Assembly (NCBI GenBank): GCA_965237575.1
Contig: CBDEGI010000004.1
Location: forward strand, 186,001-250,000
Source: JAKZVK01 sp965237575
Lineage (GTDB): Bacteria > Acidobacteriota > Terriglobia > Bryobacterales > UBA6623
Direction of reading: 5' to 3'
DNA: 64,000 nucleotides
This document shows positions 34,776 to 44,832 of this stretch, piece after piece. A program made the position numbers and the translations under genes. Numbering within the stretch: position 1 is the first letter of the stretch; every line of letters starts with the position of its first letter. Below the pieces are notes generated by a model, which had not been told where the DNA came from, searched no databases, and was given only the letters and a program-made list of their open reading frames with translations.

Positions 34776-35840
34776 GTGCAGACAAGCCGTATTTCCAGGA
34801 TGCTGTGTGCCGCGGCGGTCGCGGCCTTCGTCGTCGAATCGGCGAGTGCGCAGGTTCGCATTGGGAGTGATTCGACCGGTGGGGGCGGTATTCGAAGCGG
34901 CGGCAGTCTCGCAGCTACACCAGGCCGCGTGAGCGGCATGGCGCGCGCCGGCGCGGGGTCCGCAGCCCGCCCGCCGGGCATCGCTGCTGCACCAACGACC
35001 GGTGCGGCAGCGGCGGCGCGTCTGCATCCGCGCGGGTACATGGGCAGAACAAGCACGGGCTCAGGGGCCGCTCAAGCCGTTCCCTCACCGGTGCCGTTTC
35101 CGGCTGGGTTTAACCATGACGCCAACGGGGGCCCCGCGCCAGGCAGCGCGCAACACCGGGCGCAAGTCGGAGGACCCATCCGCCCACGACTGATCACGGT
35201 CCCGCGGGCGGTAGGAATCCCGCCCCTAGGCAACTCGATTCCACCTTTGGAGCCCACCGAGGGGGGGAGGCGGACCGCGCGCATCAGCGGGCACGGACTG
35301 CCTGGCCACCAGGGACAGAATCGTTTCCGAACCGGGTTGTTACCGCACTTCCCCGTGGTGTTCGTGCCTCTTGGCTACGGCCCCTACGGCGGGTACACGG
35401 AGCAACGCATCGTCGTGGTAAGCCACGAAACGTCGACTCATTCCCAGACGAGCTACCAACGCACCCCGGCGGCCCCTGCCGCAACCCAGCCGGCGGTGCC
35501 CATCGAGTCGAAGCTCTACGAAGTCAGGCCGGAGGAGCCGGCGCCGACCGCAAGCGGTGAGCCGCCGGCCGAGCCCGGCGTTGAGTCGATCGAGATGATT
35601 CGCGGCGGCGAAGTCGCCGATGGGGCCACCGGAGATGGGCTTTACCTCATTGCTTTCAAGAACGAGAGCGTCGTGATCTCGCAGCGGCATTGGCTCAACG
35701 GCGACACTTTCCATTACGTCACACCGAGCGGGCAGCTTCATCAGAGGAAGTTGGCCGAGGTCGACCTCGACCTCACCGCTAAGCTCAATTGGGAGCGTGG
35801 TGTGATCTTCGAGCTGGAAGTCCTTCCTGAGAACCGCTAG
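34776..35840 (+). CDS. Secreted Gly/Pro-rich protein of unknown function
   Basis: From the GTG at 34776 (GAGGAGGGGGG ribosome-binding tract just upstream) this is a 354-residue exported protein. The signal peptide ends near VESASA-QV. The middle (residues 30-240) is low-complexity, rich in Gly, Pro, Ala and Arg, with no recognisable domain. The C-terminal 70 residues are well ordered and hydrophobic-patterned (LYLIAFKNESVVISQRHWL, FHYVTPSGQLHQRKLAEVDL). The pattern of a disordered linker plus small C-terminal domain suggests an envelope protein. The frame is open to 34689, but those codons precede the ribosome-binding site. I do not recognise the family. Confidence 0.72.
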   Translation: MQTSRISRMLCAAAVAAFVVESASAQVRIGSDSTGGGGIRSGGSLAATPGRVSGMARAGAGSAARPPGIAAAPTTGAAAAARLHPRGYMGRTSTGSGAAQAVPSPVPFPAGFNHDANGGPAPGSAQHRAQVGGPIRPRLITVPRAVGIPPLGNSIPPLEPTEGGRRTARISGHGLPGHQGQNRFRTGLLPHFPVVFVPLGYGPYGGYTEQRIVVVSHETSTHSQTSYQRTPAAPAATQPAVPIESKLYEVRPEEPAPTASGEPPAEPGVESIEMIRGGEVADGATGDGLYLIAFKNESVVISQRHWLNGDTFHYVTPSGQLHQRKLAEVDLDLTAKLNWERGVIFELEVLPENR

Positions 35841-35901
35841 GACGCCCCCCCCTTGAGAATCGCATCGGACTGGGCGTGAGGCGATACGCCCCTAGCTGAC
35901 C

Positions 35902-37062
35902 ATGAAGTCTCCCGCGCCAGGGCAGGCCCATCGTCCGGCCGCAAGCTCGCCGCGCCCGATGGACCGCGCCATCCTGATCTTGAGTTTGACGGCGTTCGCT
36001 GTCTGCTGCGGTGGATGGCTCTGGCTGGGGATCTCCAGCGAGCAAGCCGGTTGGGACTTCCCAGGGTTCTACATCGCCGGCAACGTGCCGCTGGAGTCTC
36101 TTTACGACCGGGCGGTGTCATACGACTATGGAACGCGGCAGCTCGGGCCGCTCGGCGTGGATTACTACCCGGGTTACGTGAGGCCGGCCGTCTTCTCGCT
36201 GCTACTGCGGGCCGTAACATGGCTGCCCTTTTGGGAGGCGTTTACGGTGTGGGCAGCGATTCAGTTCATTGCGTATTTGCTGGCGATCTATCTGATGTGG
36301 CGGCGCTTTCGTTTTCCGATCGAGCTGATGGTCGGGTTCGGGCTGTTTTACCCGGCGATGATGGGCATCATGACGGGCCAGGATTCCGCGGGTCTGGCGC
36401 TGTTGTTGACGGTGGGCTTACTGCTGCTGTTGGATGACAAACCGCTTGCCGCCGGTCTCGTGTTGTCACTCTGCCTCTACAAGTTCAATCTCGTCGTCCT
36501 CCTACCCGCGATGTTGCTGGTCAAGAAGGAGTTTCGTGCGCTCGGGTGGCTCTGCGCCGGAGGAGCGGCGCTGGCAGCGGCCTCCGCCTTGCTGAGTTCG
36601 GTAGAGCAGTACCTGGACCTACTGCGAAACATTCCCAAGTTCACGGTCCAGTACGAGCCCGCCAAGACCATGATCGGCCTTCGCTCGCTGTCGTATGCGG
36701 CCGGACTTCCGGCATTGTATTACCCTCTAGCGGCCGCGGCTGCGGGGTTCACTGTGTGGGCGGCGAGGCGCCTGCCGCTGGCCGAGGCGTTTTGCGCGGC
36801 ACTCGTCGGCTCGATGCTGTGCGGCTTCCATGTCGCCTGGTACGACGGTGTTTGCCTGCTCATCCCCATCGTGGTGGCCATGGCCGGCCGCTCTCGCGCC
36901 ACGATGATTCCTTCGGCGTTGTTGCTTTTCCTGTTTCCCTTGTGGCCCTACTCGCCTGCGATCATTTCACTGCTCATCCTCAGCTTTTGGCTTGTCTTGA
37001 GCCGACCCGACTCGATGAAGAAACACCAATCTCCAACCCACACACCTTCCACCGCACAATAA
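35902..37062 (+). CDS. Polytopic membrane glycosyltransferase, GT87/DUF2029-like
   Basis: This 386-residue integral membrane protein has about nine to ten hydrophobic segments. The first extracytoplasmic loop contains GWDFPGFYIAG, where the Asp is in the position of the catalytic residue of GT87/GT-C transferases that use polyprenyl-phosphate mannose. SLCLYKFNLVVLLP and GFHVAWYDGVCLL are further family-like helices. It probably adds a sugar to a lipid-linked or surface glycan. The ATG at 35902 or the one 19 codons later are both possible. It lies 61 bp after the preceding secreted-protein gene. Confidence 0.78.
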   Translation: MKSPAPGQAHRPAASSPRPMDRAILILSLTAFAVCCGGWLWLGISSEQAGWDFPGFYIAGNVPLESLYDRAVSYDYGTRQLGPLGVDYYPGYVRPAVFSLLLRAVTWLPFWEAFTVWAAIQFIAYLLAIYLMWRRFRFPIELMVGFGLFYPAMMGIMTGQDSAGLALLLTVGLLLLLDDKPLAAGLVLSLCLYKFNLVVLLPAMLLVKKEFRALGWLCAGGAALAAASALLSSVEQYLDLLRNIPKFTVQYEPAKTMIGLRSLSYAAGLPALYYPLAAAAAGFTVWAARRLPLAEAFCAALVGSMLCGFHVAWYDGVCLLIPIVVAMAGRSRATMIPSALLLFLFPLWPYSPAIISLLILSFWLVLSRPDSMKKHQSPTHTPSTAQ

Positions 37063-37248
37063 ACCCAACTCTTCCGACGATATAGGAGGGAAGGGAAGAC
37101 ATGCGGGATACCTAACACTGGGCCTACGGGTAAAGCGCCGAGAAACGCTGAGGTGTTTGCCCTATTTATACCGGCGTTCACGGCGTTTACTCTACTAGTA
37201 AGGCGGGCTCCCCCAAGGGCTCCTCTTGTTCCCGAAGGAAACGACCTT

Positions 37249-39727
37249 ATGGACGAACAACCCCCCACTGCGCCTCTTCGCCTCTGCCTGGCGGTGGCCC
37301 TTTGCACGCTCGCTACCTTGCTGCTGGAGCTTTCGCTCACACGAATCTTTTCAGTAGTGCTGTTCTACCACTTCGCCTTCGTCGCCATCTCGGTCGCACT
37401 GTTCGGTCTGGGCGCGGGGGGCGTACTGGCCTACTATATGCCCGCGGCGACCAAAAAGGAGTCGACCTGGTCGCGGCTGGGCCGATTCTGCACGATGAAC
37501 GCTCTGGTCGTGGTCCTGGCTCTGCTGATCGTGCTCAACCGTCCGCTGTACTTCGACGTCTCCTGGCAAAACGCCCTGCAGTTGGCCACCGTCTACATCG
37601 TCTGTGCTTTCCCGTTTCTGATCTCGGGGGTCGTCGTCTCGCTGGCGATTTCGACGCCGTAAACCGTCAAACAGGTTTCGCGGGTGTATTTCTACGACTT
37701 GCAATGGGCGCGGCACTGGGCGGGTTGCCTGTTGCTCGTCCCATTTCTCGACTGGGCGGGCGGTCCCGGCACGGTCGTGATGGCGGGGGCATTCTTCGCC
37801 TTGGCCGGTGCGCTTTGGCACAGCCTTGACCCCGCCTCGGGCCGCCGCGTCAAGATTTCCGTCGGGGTGGCCGCCGTGCTGGTGCTGGTTGTGATCGGAA
37901 ATCGCGAGAGCCACATCATCGACGTCAAGTACGCCAAGGGCGCGCGCATCCAGGGTGAAGAGTACTCTCAGTGGAACTCGTTCTCACGCATCAGCGTCGG
38001 GCCGGCGAGTGACACCGGCAAGCCCTTGATTCTGATCGATTCCGACGCGGGTACCGAGATCGCCCAATGTGATCCGGCCACGATGTCCGCCGAAGAGCGG
38101 AAGCGCCTGCTCTCGATCGGCCCTGGTCTGCCCTACGCTGTTCGCCCGGGCGGCAAGACACTCGTCATCGGCGCCGGCGGAGGCCCCGACGTATGCCGCG
38201 CGCTGGTCACCGGCAGCAGCGACATCACCGCCGTCGAGATCAACCCCATCATCGCGCGCGACGTGATGATGGAGCGCTACGCCTGGTCACCGGCAGCAGC
38301 GACATCACCGCCGTCGAGATCAACCCTCATCATCGCGCGCGACTGGAGCGCGCCCCAGAGGGTCTCTATCTGCGCCCCGTCGTCGCGGTCGAGGACGGGC
38401 GCAGCTACATCCGCCGTGTCGACGAGTCGTTCGATGTGATTCAGATGACGCTGGTCGATAGCTGGGCTTCGACCGCCAGCGGCGCTTTCGCCCTGGCCGA
38501 AAACCATCTCTACACCCAGGAGGCCTTCCGCGACTATCTACAGCACCTCAGCGACGACGGTCTCGTGGCCATCACGCGCTGGGAGTTCACCGAGCCGCGG
38601 GAGTCGCTGCGCATCGTCTCACTAGGACTCGCGGCGCTCGAGCAGTTGGACGTCCAGGAGCCGCACAAGCACTTCGTCATCGCGCGGGAAGACGTCGATG
38701 CGCTGAGCGAATGGGGCGCGAAAGACACGGTGCTCATCAAGCGAACCCCCTTCACCGAGGAGGAGCTCGCCAATGTCCGCCAAACGATCGAGCAGTATGG
38801 CCTCGGCACGGTCTACCTGCCCGACCAGCCGATCGCCAACCCCTTCAGCGACTTACTCCATAGCGACGACCCGGTCGCCTTCGCGGCCCTTTACCCCTAC
38901 GACATTTCGCCCGTCAGCGACGACCGTCCGTTCTTCTTTTACACCTGGCGCACGAGCCGCATCTGGGACATGCTCGCCTCGCCCTTCACCGCCGACACGA
39001 AGATTAATCTCGGTGTGATGCTGCTGTTTGTCTCGCTGGGCTTGGCCGTACTGGGCATGACCGTGATTCTCGTGCTTCCGGCGCTGGTCCTCAAACAGCA
39101 GATTCCCCGCGAGCGCCCGATGTGGTTCCACCTGCTCTACTTCGTCTCGATCGGGTTGGGGTTCATTCTGGTGGAGATCGCTTTCGTGCAGCGGATCGCC
39201 CTGTATTTGGGACAGCCGACCTACGCGCTCACGGTCGTGATCTTCTCGCTGCTACTCTCGAGCGGCTCGGGCAGCTACCTGAGCCGCAGGGTGGTGGGCG
39301 GCACGACCGCCGTCTGATGGCCTTGCTGCTCTCGGTCGCCGTGCTGGCGGCCATCCTGATCACCGTCACCCCGGCGCTGCTCGACGCCTCACTGTCACTT
39401 CCGCTGGTGGCCAAGCTGGCCCTGGTCGTTCTGCTATTGGCCCCGATTGGGTTTCTGATGGGGATGCCTTTCCCGTCCGGCCTGGTACGCCTCGAGCGCC
39501 AGTACTCGCAGGCCGTCTGCTGGGCTTGGGCGGTTAACGCCGCGGCGAGTGTGCTCGGCTCGGTCGGCGCGATCTTCCTCGCGATCCATGTGGGACTAGC
39601 GCAGACGGTGCTGCTCGGCGGGCTGTGCTATCTGGGCGCATTGACAGCGGTACTACTAACCGCGACGTCCGAAGCCCGCGAGGCCAAGACTGTCCTCTCG
39701 GCGGCACCGTTGGGTGTCGCCAAATAA
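37249..39727 (+). pseudogene. Spermidine-synthase-like multi-spanning membrane protein, broken into several frames
   Basis: A single large gene can be traced in pieces. 37249-37662 encodes LCTLATLLLELSLTRIFSVV, membrane helices typical of the N-terminal half, and stops. 37684-38280 continues with LLLVPFLDWAGGPG and the SAM-binding motif TLVIGAGGGPDVCRAL. About 38340-39317 gives AVEDGRSYIRRVDESFDVIQ, ISPVSDDRPFFFYTW and more helices. About 39310-39727 gives GFLMGMPFPSGL and the last helices. Frames are lost near 37660, 37710, 38265-38340 (a local duplication) and 39300. The ATG at 37249 has GAAGGAA upstream. The intact relative would be a membrane-embedded aminopropyltransferase-like protein of unknown substrate. 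Decay or sequence errors could explain the breaks. Confidence 0.75.
38203..38343 (+). repeat. 60-bp imperfect tandem duplication inside the spermidine-synthase-like gene
   Basis: 38203-38262 recurs at 38283-38343. The copies differ by one inserted T in the second (AACCCTCATC against AACCCCATC). The intervening 20 bp encode VMMERYA. The duplication and the extra base together destroy the reading frame just after the SAM-binding motif. Confidence 0.85.
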
Positions 39728-39801
39728 ACTGCGAAGGCCTTTGTTCGCGGCCCCGAGCGTGAGATAGTAACGAGGGCTGTTGTTCGACGGGGAGCGGCAA
39801 T

Positions 39802-40404
39802 ATGGCAATCGGAAAGTTGCTTCGTGAGAATACCACACTTGTCATCGGCATCCTGTTGCCGGTCGTAGTAGTTGTCTTCTTTCTGCTCGCGACGTACATT
39901 CCACGACTGCTGGTGGATCCCCCGCAGTACGATTTTCTGTTCGTGCAGAAACACACCGACTACTCCTCCCATCCGCAGTCTCGCTGGAGTCATGAAATAG
40001 AGATCGACTCCGACGGCAGGCTCCGCGTTCGGGCGTTCATGACCGAGCCCGAAAAATGGGTTTCTCGACCCCGGTTGTTTTTGTACGAGCACTTGAGCGG
40101 CAATGTTCGGGAAATCAGGCTGTCGCTGCCCGAGCCTGCCGTGCCTGCCGAGGCCGGTGGCGTCGTTGAAGTTCCCGAGTTCAGCGACCAAGTTATCGAC
40201 TCACGCCACTTTGCGCCCGACGGCTATGAGCTTCTCAAGCCCAGCCCGAGCCGAGGCTTTCTGGTCGGTGTGTTCTACCGTCGGAGCCGCCGCGACCTCG
40301 CGATCTCAAAGGACGGCGCCGTGGTGGCGGTGCCGCCGGGCGATAACTTCGACTCGCGTGAGGTTCAGTTTCTGGGCTGGATTGTCACTCCGCCTGATCA
40401 GTAG
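39802..40404 (+). CDS. Membrane-anchored protein of unknown function, partner of the DUF2157 gene
   Basis: This 200-residue protein has one N-terminal membrane segment (TTLVIGILLPVVVVVFFLLATYIP) and an extracytoplasmic domain of about 165 residues with beta-rich character (SHEIEIDSDGRLRVRAFMTEP, YELLKPSPSRGFLVGVFYRR). It ends 6 bp before the DUF2157 gene, so the two form an operon. DUF2157 genes often travel with a GDYxxL-type membrane protein; this one lies in that position, but the motif is only loosely matched (DGYELLKP). Function is unknown. A GGGGAG ribosome-binding site precedes the ATG. Confidence 0.75.
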   Translation: MAIGKLLRENTTLVIGILLPVVVVVFFLLATYIPRLLVDPPQYDFLFVQKHTDYSSHPQSRWSHEIEIDSDGRLRVRAFMTEPEKWVSRPRLFLYEHLSGNVREIRLSLPEPAVPAEAGGVVEVPEFSDQVIDSRHFAPDGYELLKPSPSRGFLVGVFYRRSRRDLAISKDGAVVAVPPGDNFDSREVQFLGWIVTPPDQ

Positions 40405-40660
40405 GCCACCATGTCCACGAAAGAACAAGCGCTCAAGCAAATTGCGGACCTCGCACGCGCCCACGACCTGACGACCGCTGAAGTACTGGCGGAATTGCCT
40501 TCCTCGGAGGAGGCTTCCGATTCGCAATCGTCGACCCTGACGCGCCTCTTAGGTTACCTAGGCGGCATCTTCGTACTCGCTGGGCTGGGCGTCTTCATCG
40601 AGATGCAGTGGGAGGAGATGAATTCGATCGCCAGAATCACCGTCACGCTCGGTTCCGGTA

Positions 40661-40952
40661 TCGCGGCAAATGGGGTATCCACTTGACTCAGGTAGCCCCT
40701 AGGCGTTGTGGTTTGGTCGATCCATGGACGCCAGCACACTGCACCCAGAATGCACCCTGGGGCGCCAGACGCCGGTCTGCAGGCAATTGGGCCACGAGGC
40801 TGCGTTTCGGGCCGATCAAGGATTACGCACGCGCCATGGCCATCGCAGGCTTGGAAACGTGGTGCTATCGGCAAGCCTTTCCGGGGGCCGCCAATGGCCA
40901 ACCACAGTATGTTGTGGTCACCTGAGTCAAATGGATACCCCACTTCGCGGCA
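40661..40952. mobile_element. 276-bp MITE with 25-bp inverted ends inserted in the DUF2157 gene
   Basis: The element spans 40669-40944. Its ends share TGGGGTATCCA and TTGACTCAGGT in inverted orientation (two mismatches in 25). The 8-bp sequence TCGCGGCA flanks it on both sides (40661-40668 and 40945-40952). Removing the element and one copy of this duplication restores the host reading frame without a single base change. The interior encodes no transposase. Its ends differ from those of the MITE at 31476. Confidence 0.9.
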
Positions 40953-41228
40953 TTCGTCATGGCCCTTGTTGCCCTTGCCGACGAACGCTTTGAAAAGGCG
41001 GCGACCCCGCTTTTCCTGTTGGCGGCGCTGATGCAGCCCACGGGCATTCTGGTAGCCCTCGACGAGTTCTCCACGGGTGGCGACGAGCGCCACGCGTTCC
41101 TGCTGACCTCGGGCGCCTTGTTGATCCAGCAGACTCTGATTTTTCTCAAAACACGACGCACCGTTCTGCTCTTCATGACTCTCTTTTTCGCGGTGTGGCT
41201 GTACGGAACCGCCATGGACCTCGTCGAT

Positions 41229-41693
41229 CTGGATGAAGACTTGATCTTTGTCACACTGGGGCTCTCGGTTCTGCTGGCCACCTACTCGATCGACCGAACG
41301 CCTCACGCGGCGATCACGCCTTTCTGGTACTTCGTGAGTTCGACCGCGATGTTATCGGGATTGTTTTCGCTCCTCCAGCACTCGGTCGTGGAGATCCTCT
41401 TTTTGGGCGCCGCTTGCGGTGTGGTGTTTCTGAGCACCTGGGTAAAGAGTCGCACGTTGCTGGATGAAGACTTGATCTTTGTCACACTGGGGCTCTCGGT
41501 TCTGCTGGCCACCTACTCGATCGACCGAACGCCTCACGTCGGCGATCACGCCTTTCTGGTACTTCGTGAGTTCGACCGCGATGTTATCGGGATTGTTTTC
41601 GCTCCTCCAGCACTCGGTCGTGGAGATCGGCTCTTTTTGGGCGCCGCTTGCGGTGTGGTGTTTCTGAGCACCTGGGTAAAGAGTCGCACGTTG
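41229..41693 (+). repeat. 231-bp imperfect tandem duplication
   Basis: Copy 1 is 41229-41459 and copy 2 is 41460-41693. The copies differ by a one-base insertion (CACGTCGGCG against CACGCGGCG) and a net two-base insertion before CTCTTTTTGG, three bases in total. Copy 1 encodes the sensible membrane-helix sequence; copy 2 is out of frame between the two indels. Confidence 0.9.
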
Positions 41694-41970
41694 CTGTTTG
41701 TTGGCACGGTGGCTATTCTGGCCTACGTCGGCTATTACACTGCTGAGCACTTTTCCGACGTCGTTGGTTGGCCGATCGCCTTGATGCTTTTAGGACTGTT
41801 GTTGCTCGGGCTGAGCGCAGCTGCGTTTCGGATCAACCGCAAGTACATCGCCGCCAAGTAGAGGTGGAACGTCCACGGGCTTTGCTGTCGGGAGCACCAG
41901 GTCTGGTGGGGGGAGTCGCCAACGCTCGTGTTATCATGCCCCTCTCGCACGTCCCTACCGGAGAAACTGC

Positions 41971-42888
<918 letters not shown>

Positions 42889-42948
42889 GCAAGGGCAACG
42901 TTCACCCCCGACCCGCTACCGACGAGTCAGCCTCTGAAGCAGCACCTG

Positions 42949-42954
42949 TAAAAT
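42949..42954 (+). promoter_or_regulatory. -10-like box (TAAAAT) upstream of coaE
   Basis: TAAAAT ends 9 nt before the ATG at 42964. A transcript from here would have a leader of only a few bases. No -35 box was recognised, so this is a weak candidate; coaE may also be read through from folD. Confidence 0.35.
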
Positions 42955-42963
42955 GAGAAGTTG

Positions 42964-43566
42964 ATGCTCAAGATCGGACTCACCGGCGGCCTCGCAAGCG
43001 GCAAGAGCCACGTCGCCCAGCTACTGGAAGATCTCGGATGCCACGTGATCCATGCCGATCGGCTCGGACACGAAGCGCTGAGGTCGGGCAGCGAGTGCTA
43101 CAACCAGGTCGTTACCGAATTCGGCCGCAGGATTGTCAAAGACGACGGAGAGATTGACCGCAAAGCTTTAGGAGCGCTGGTCTTTCCCAACCCGGAGCGG
43201 TTGAAGGTGCTGAACTCATTCGTTCACCCTTGTGTCTTCCGGCGGCAGGAGGAGTTCTTCGAGCAGACGGCGCGGAACGACCCGCAGGGCATCGCGGTTG
43301 TCGAAGCCGCCATCATGATCGAGAGTGGCAGCTACAAGAATTACGATCGGCTGATCTTGACGGTCTGTCCGCCGGAGATGCAGATAGCACGCTTCCGCGA
43401 ACGCAGCGGGGCCACCGAGCAGGAAGCCCGGGCGCGGCTCGACCGCCAGATGCCGCTAGAGAAGAAACAGCGCTACGCCAACTACGTCATCGACACAGCG
43501 GGCACATACGAAGAAACGGCCCAGCAGGTACGAGACGCCTACGAGAAGTTTAAGGCAGCGGCGTGA
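42964..43566 (+). CDS. coaE: Dephospho-CoA kinase
   Basis: CoaE phosphorylates the ribose 3'-OH of dephospho-CoA, the last step of coenzyme A synthesis. The 200-residue protein has the P-loop GLTGGLASGKSHVAQLL, the family motif HVIHADRLGHE, LNSFVHPCVFRR and the lid-region RARLDRQMPLEKKQRYANYVIDT. The ATG at 42964 is preferred over the TTG immediately before it. The last four bases overlap the GTG of the protease gene. Normal length, all motifs intact. Confidence 0.94.
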   Translation: MLKIGLTGGLASGKSHVAQLLEDLGCHVIHADRLGHEALRSGSECYNQVVTEFGRRIVKDDGEIDRKALGALVFPNPERLKVLNSFVHPCVFRRQEEFFEQTARNDPQGIAVVEAAIMIESGSYKNYDRLILTVCPPEMQIARFRERSGATEQEARARLDRQMPLEKKQRYANYVIDTAGTYEETAQQVRDAYEKFKAAA

Positions 43567-44717
43567 GGAATCGAACCACCTGGCGACCTTTTTGGCTGGC
43601 GGCGTTGCTGACAGCGGCGTTCGTTGCGTGGACCACGTCGCCCCGCTGGCACCGGCCCGCCGGCGCGCCGTTGCCGCCGTCCGATCCCTTCTGGACCGAG
43701 GCGCAATCGGCCGGCCTGACCCCGGACGAGCAGTCGAACATCGAGATCTACAACCGCGCTTCGGCCGCCACCGTCAACATCACCAGTACCGTTCTCAGCC
43801 GCGACTGGTTCTTTGACGTCTATCCGCGGAAGGAATCCGGGTCGGGATTCATCATCGACGCGGAAGGGCGCATCCTCACCAACCACCATATGATCGGCGG
43901 CAACGCGCCGCAAATAGAAGTCACCTTGCTCGACGACGAGAGGCGATATCCGGCGGACGTGCTGGCGGTTGACGAGGCCAACGACTTGGCTCTCATCCAG
44001 ATCAAAGCCGACAGAGAGCTTCCGCACCTGACGCTCGGTGATTCCGAGTATTTGAAGGTCGGCCAGAAGGTACTCGCGATCGGCAATCCGTTTGGACTCG
44101 ACGGGACCCTGACCACCGGCGTGATCAGCTCGTTGGGCCGCACCATTCGCGACAACGAAAGCCTGCTCGAAGACATGATTCAAACCGACGCCGCCATCAA
44201 TCCCGGCAACAGCGGCGGACCACTGCTCGACAGCAGCGGCAATGTGATCGGCGTCAACACGGCGATCTTCGGACCCGGCTCGAACATCGGCATCGGCTTT
44301 GCCATGCCGATCAGCCGAGCGAAGCCTTTGTTGCGCTACGTTCTCTCCGATGGCACGGCGCACCGCCCCGAGCATCCGGGAATCGAGACGGCCTTCATTC
44401 CCACCCGCCTGGCGCGGGCGCTGGAGCTACCGGCGAGCGGCCTGCTGATCCTCAGCGTCCACGGCGGCACGGCTTCGGCGGAGGCGGACTTGCAGGGAGC
44501 GCGACGGGAGATCGCAGTGGGGAACTACCGCATCCCTTGGGGCGGAGATTTCATCATCGAAGCCGACGGCCGCAAGGTCACCCACAAGCGCGTATTGAGC
44601 CAGGCGATGTCACTCAAGCAAGGCGGCGACACCTTGCGGTTGAAGATCATTCGCGACGGGCGGGAACTAGATGTGACGGTTACGCTGCACTCGGTGTCCC
44701 GGCACCTGCGTTTGTAG
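43563..44717 (+). CDS. HtrA/DegP-like trypsin-type serine protease with PDZ domain
   Basis: This 384-residue envelope protease has an N-terminal membrane or signal segment (PFWLAALLTAAFVAWTT). Its trypsin-like domain has the triad His109 (ILTNHHMIGG), Asp141 (ANDLALIQI) and Ser217 (NPGNSGGPL). A PDZ domain follows (about 285-380, with GLLILSVHGGTASAEADL, DFIIEADGRKVTH and LRLKIIRDGRELDVTVTL). Such proteases degrade misfolded envelope proteins. The GTG start overlaps the coaE stop by four bases (translational coupling). An insert between the two halves of the PDZ (GARREIAVGNYRIPWGG) is slightly longer than usual. Confidence 0.9.
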   Translation: MRNRTTWRPFWLAALLTAAFVAWTTSPRWHRPAGAPLPPSDPFWTEAQSAGLTPDEQSNIEIYNRASAATVNITSTVLSRDWFFDVYPRKESGSGFIIDAEGRILTNHHMIGGNAPQIEVTLLDDERRYPADVLAVDEANDLALIQIKADRELPHLTLGDSEYLKVGQKVLAIGNPFGLDGTLTTGVISSLGRTIRDNESLLEDMIQTDAAINPGNSGGPLLDSSGNVIGVNTAIFGPGSNIGIGFAMPISRAKPLLRYVLSDGTAHRPEHPGIETAFIPTRLARALELPASGLLILSVHGGTASAEADLQGARREIAVGNYRIPWGGDFIIEADGRKVTHKRVLSQAMSLKQGGDTLRLKIIRDGRELDVTVTLHSVSRHLRL

Positions 44718-44749
44718 CTGGGGTGCCGCCACGCGACGATCCTCCTCGG

Positions 44750-44794
44750 CCCGTAGCGCGGATCTCGGTTTTGAGATCCGCGGCCTTTCGCCCT
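44750..44794. repeat. REP hairpin, copy 2
   Basis: GCGGATCTC/GAGATCCGC with a GGTTTT loop (44758-44781) is the exact reverse complement of the hairpin at 8460-8483. The flanks CGTAGC and GGCCTTTCGCCCT also match in inverted orientation. It lies in the short spacer between the convergent htrA-like and nuclease-like genes. Confidence 0.7.
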
Positions 44795-44832
44795 GAAGGG
44801 GTCCAAGGAGAACAGCTGTGGCCCGAACCCCT

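Larger units (their letters stand above)
40411..41861 (+). pseudogene. DUF2157 membrane protein gene, interrupted by a MITE and an internal duplication
   Basis: The gene starts with TKEQALKQIADLARAHDLT and the first helix LLGYLGGIFVLAGLGVFIEM, typical of DUF2157. After LGSGIAA at 40668 a 276-bp element interrupts it. The frame resumes exactly after the second copy of the 8-bp target duplication as FVMALVALADERF. Further on, 231 bp (41229-41459) are duplicated with two small indels to 41460-41693, so that the second copy reads out of frame before returning to frame for the C-terminus (GWPIALMLLGLLLLGLSAAAF). Without these two events a multi-spanning protein of roughly 310 residues would result. 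Function of the family is unknown. Confidence 0.85.
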
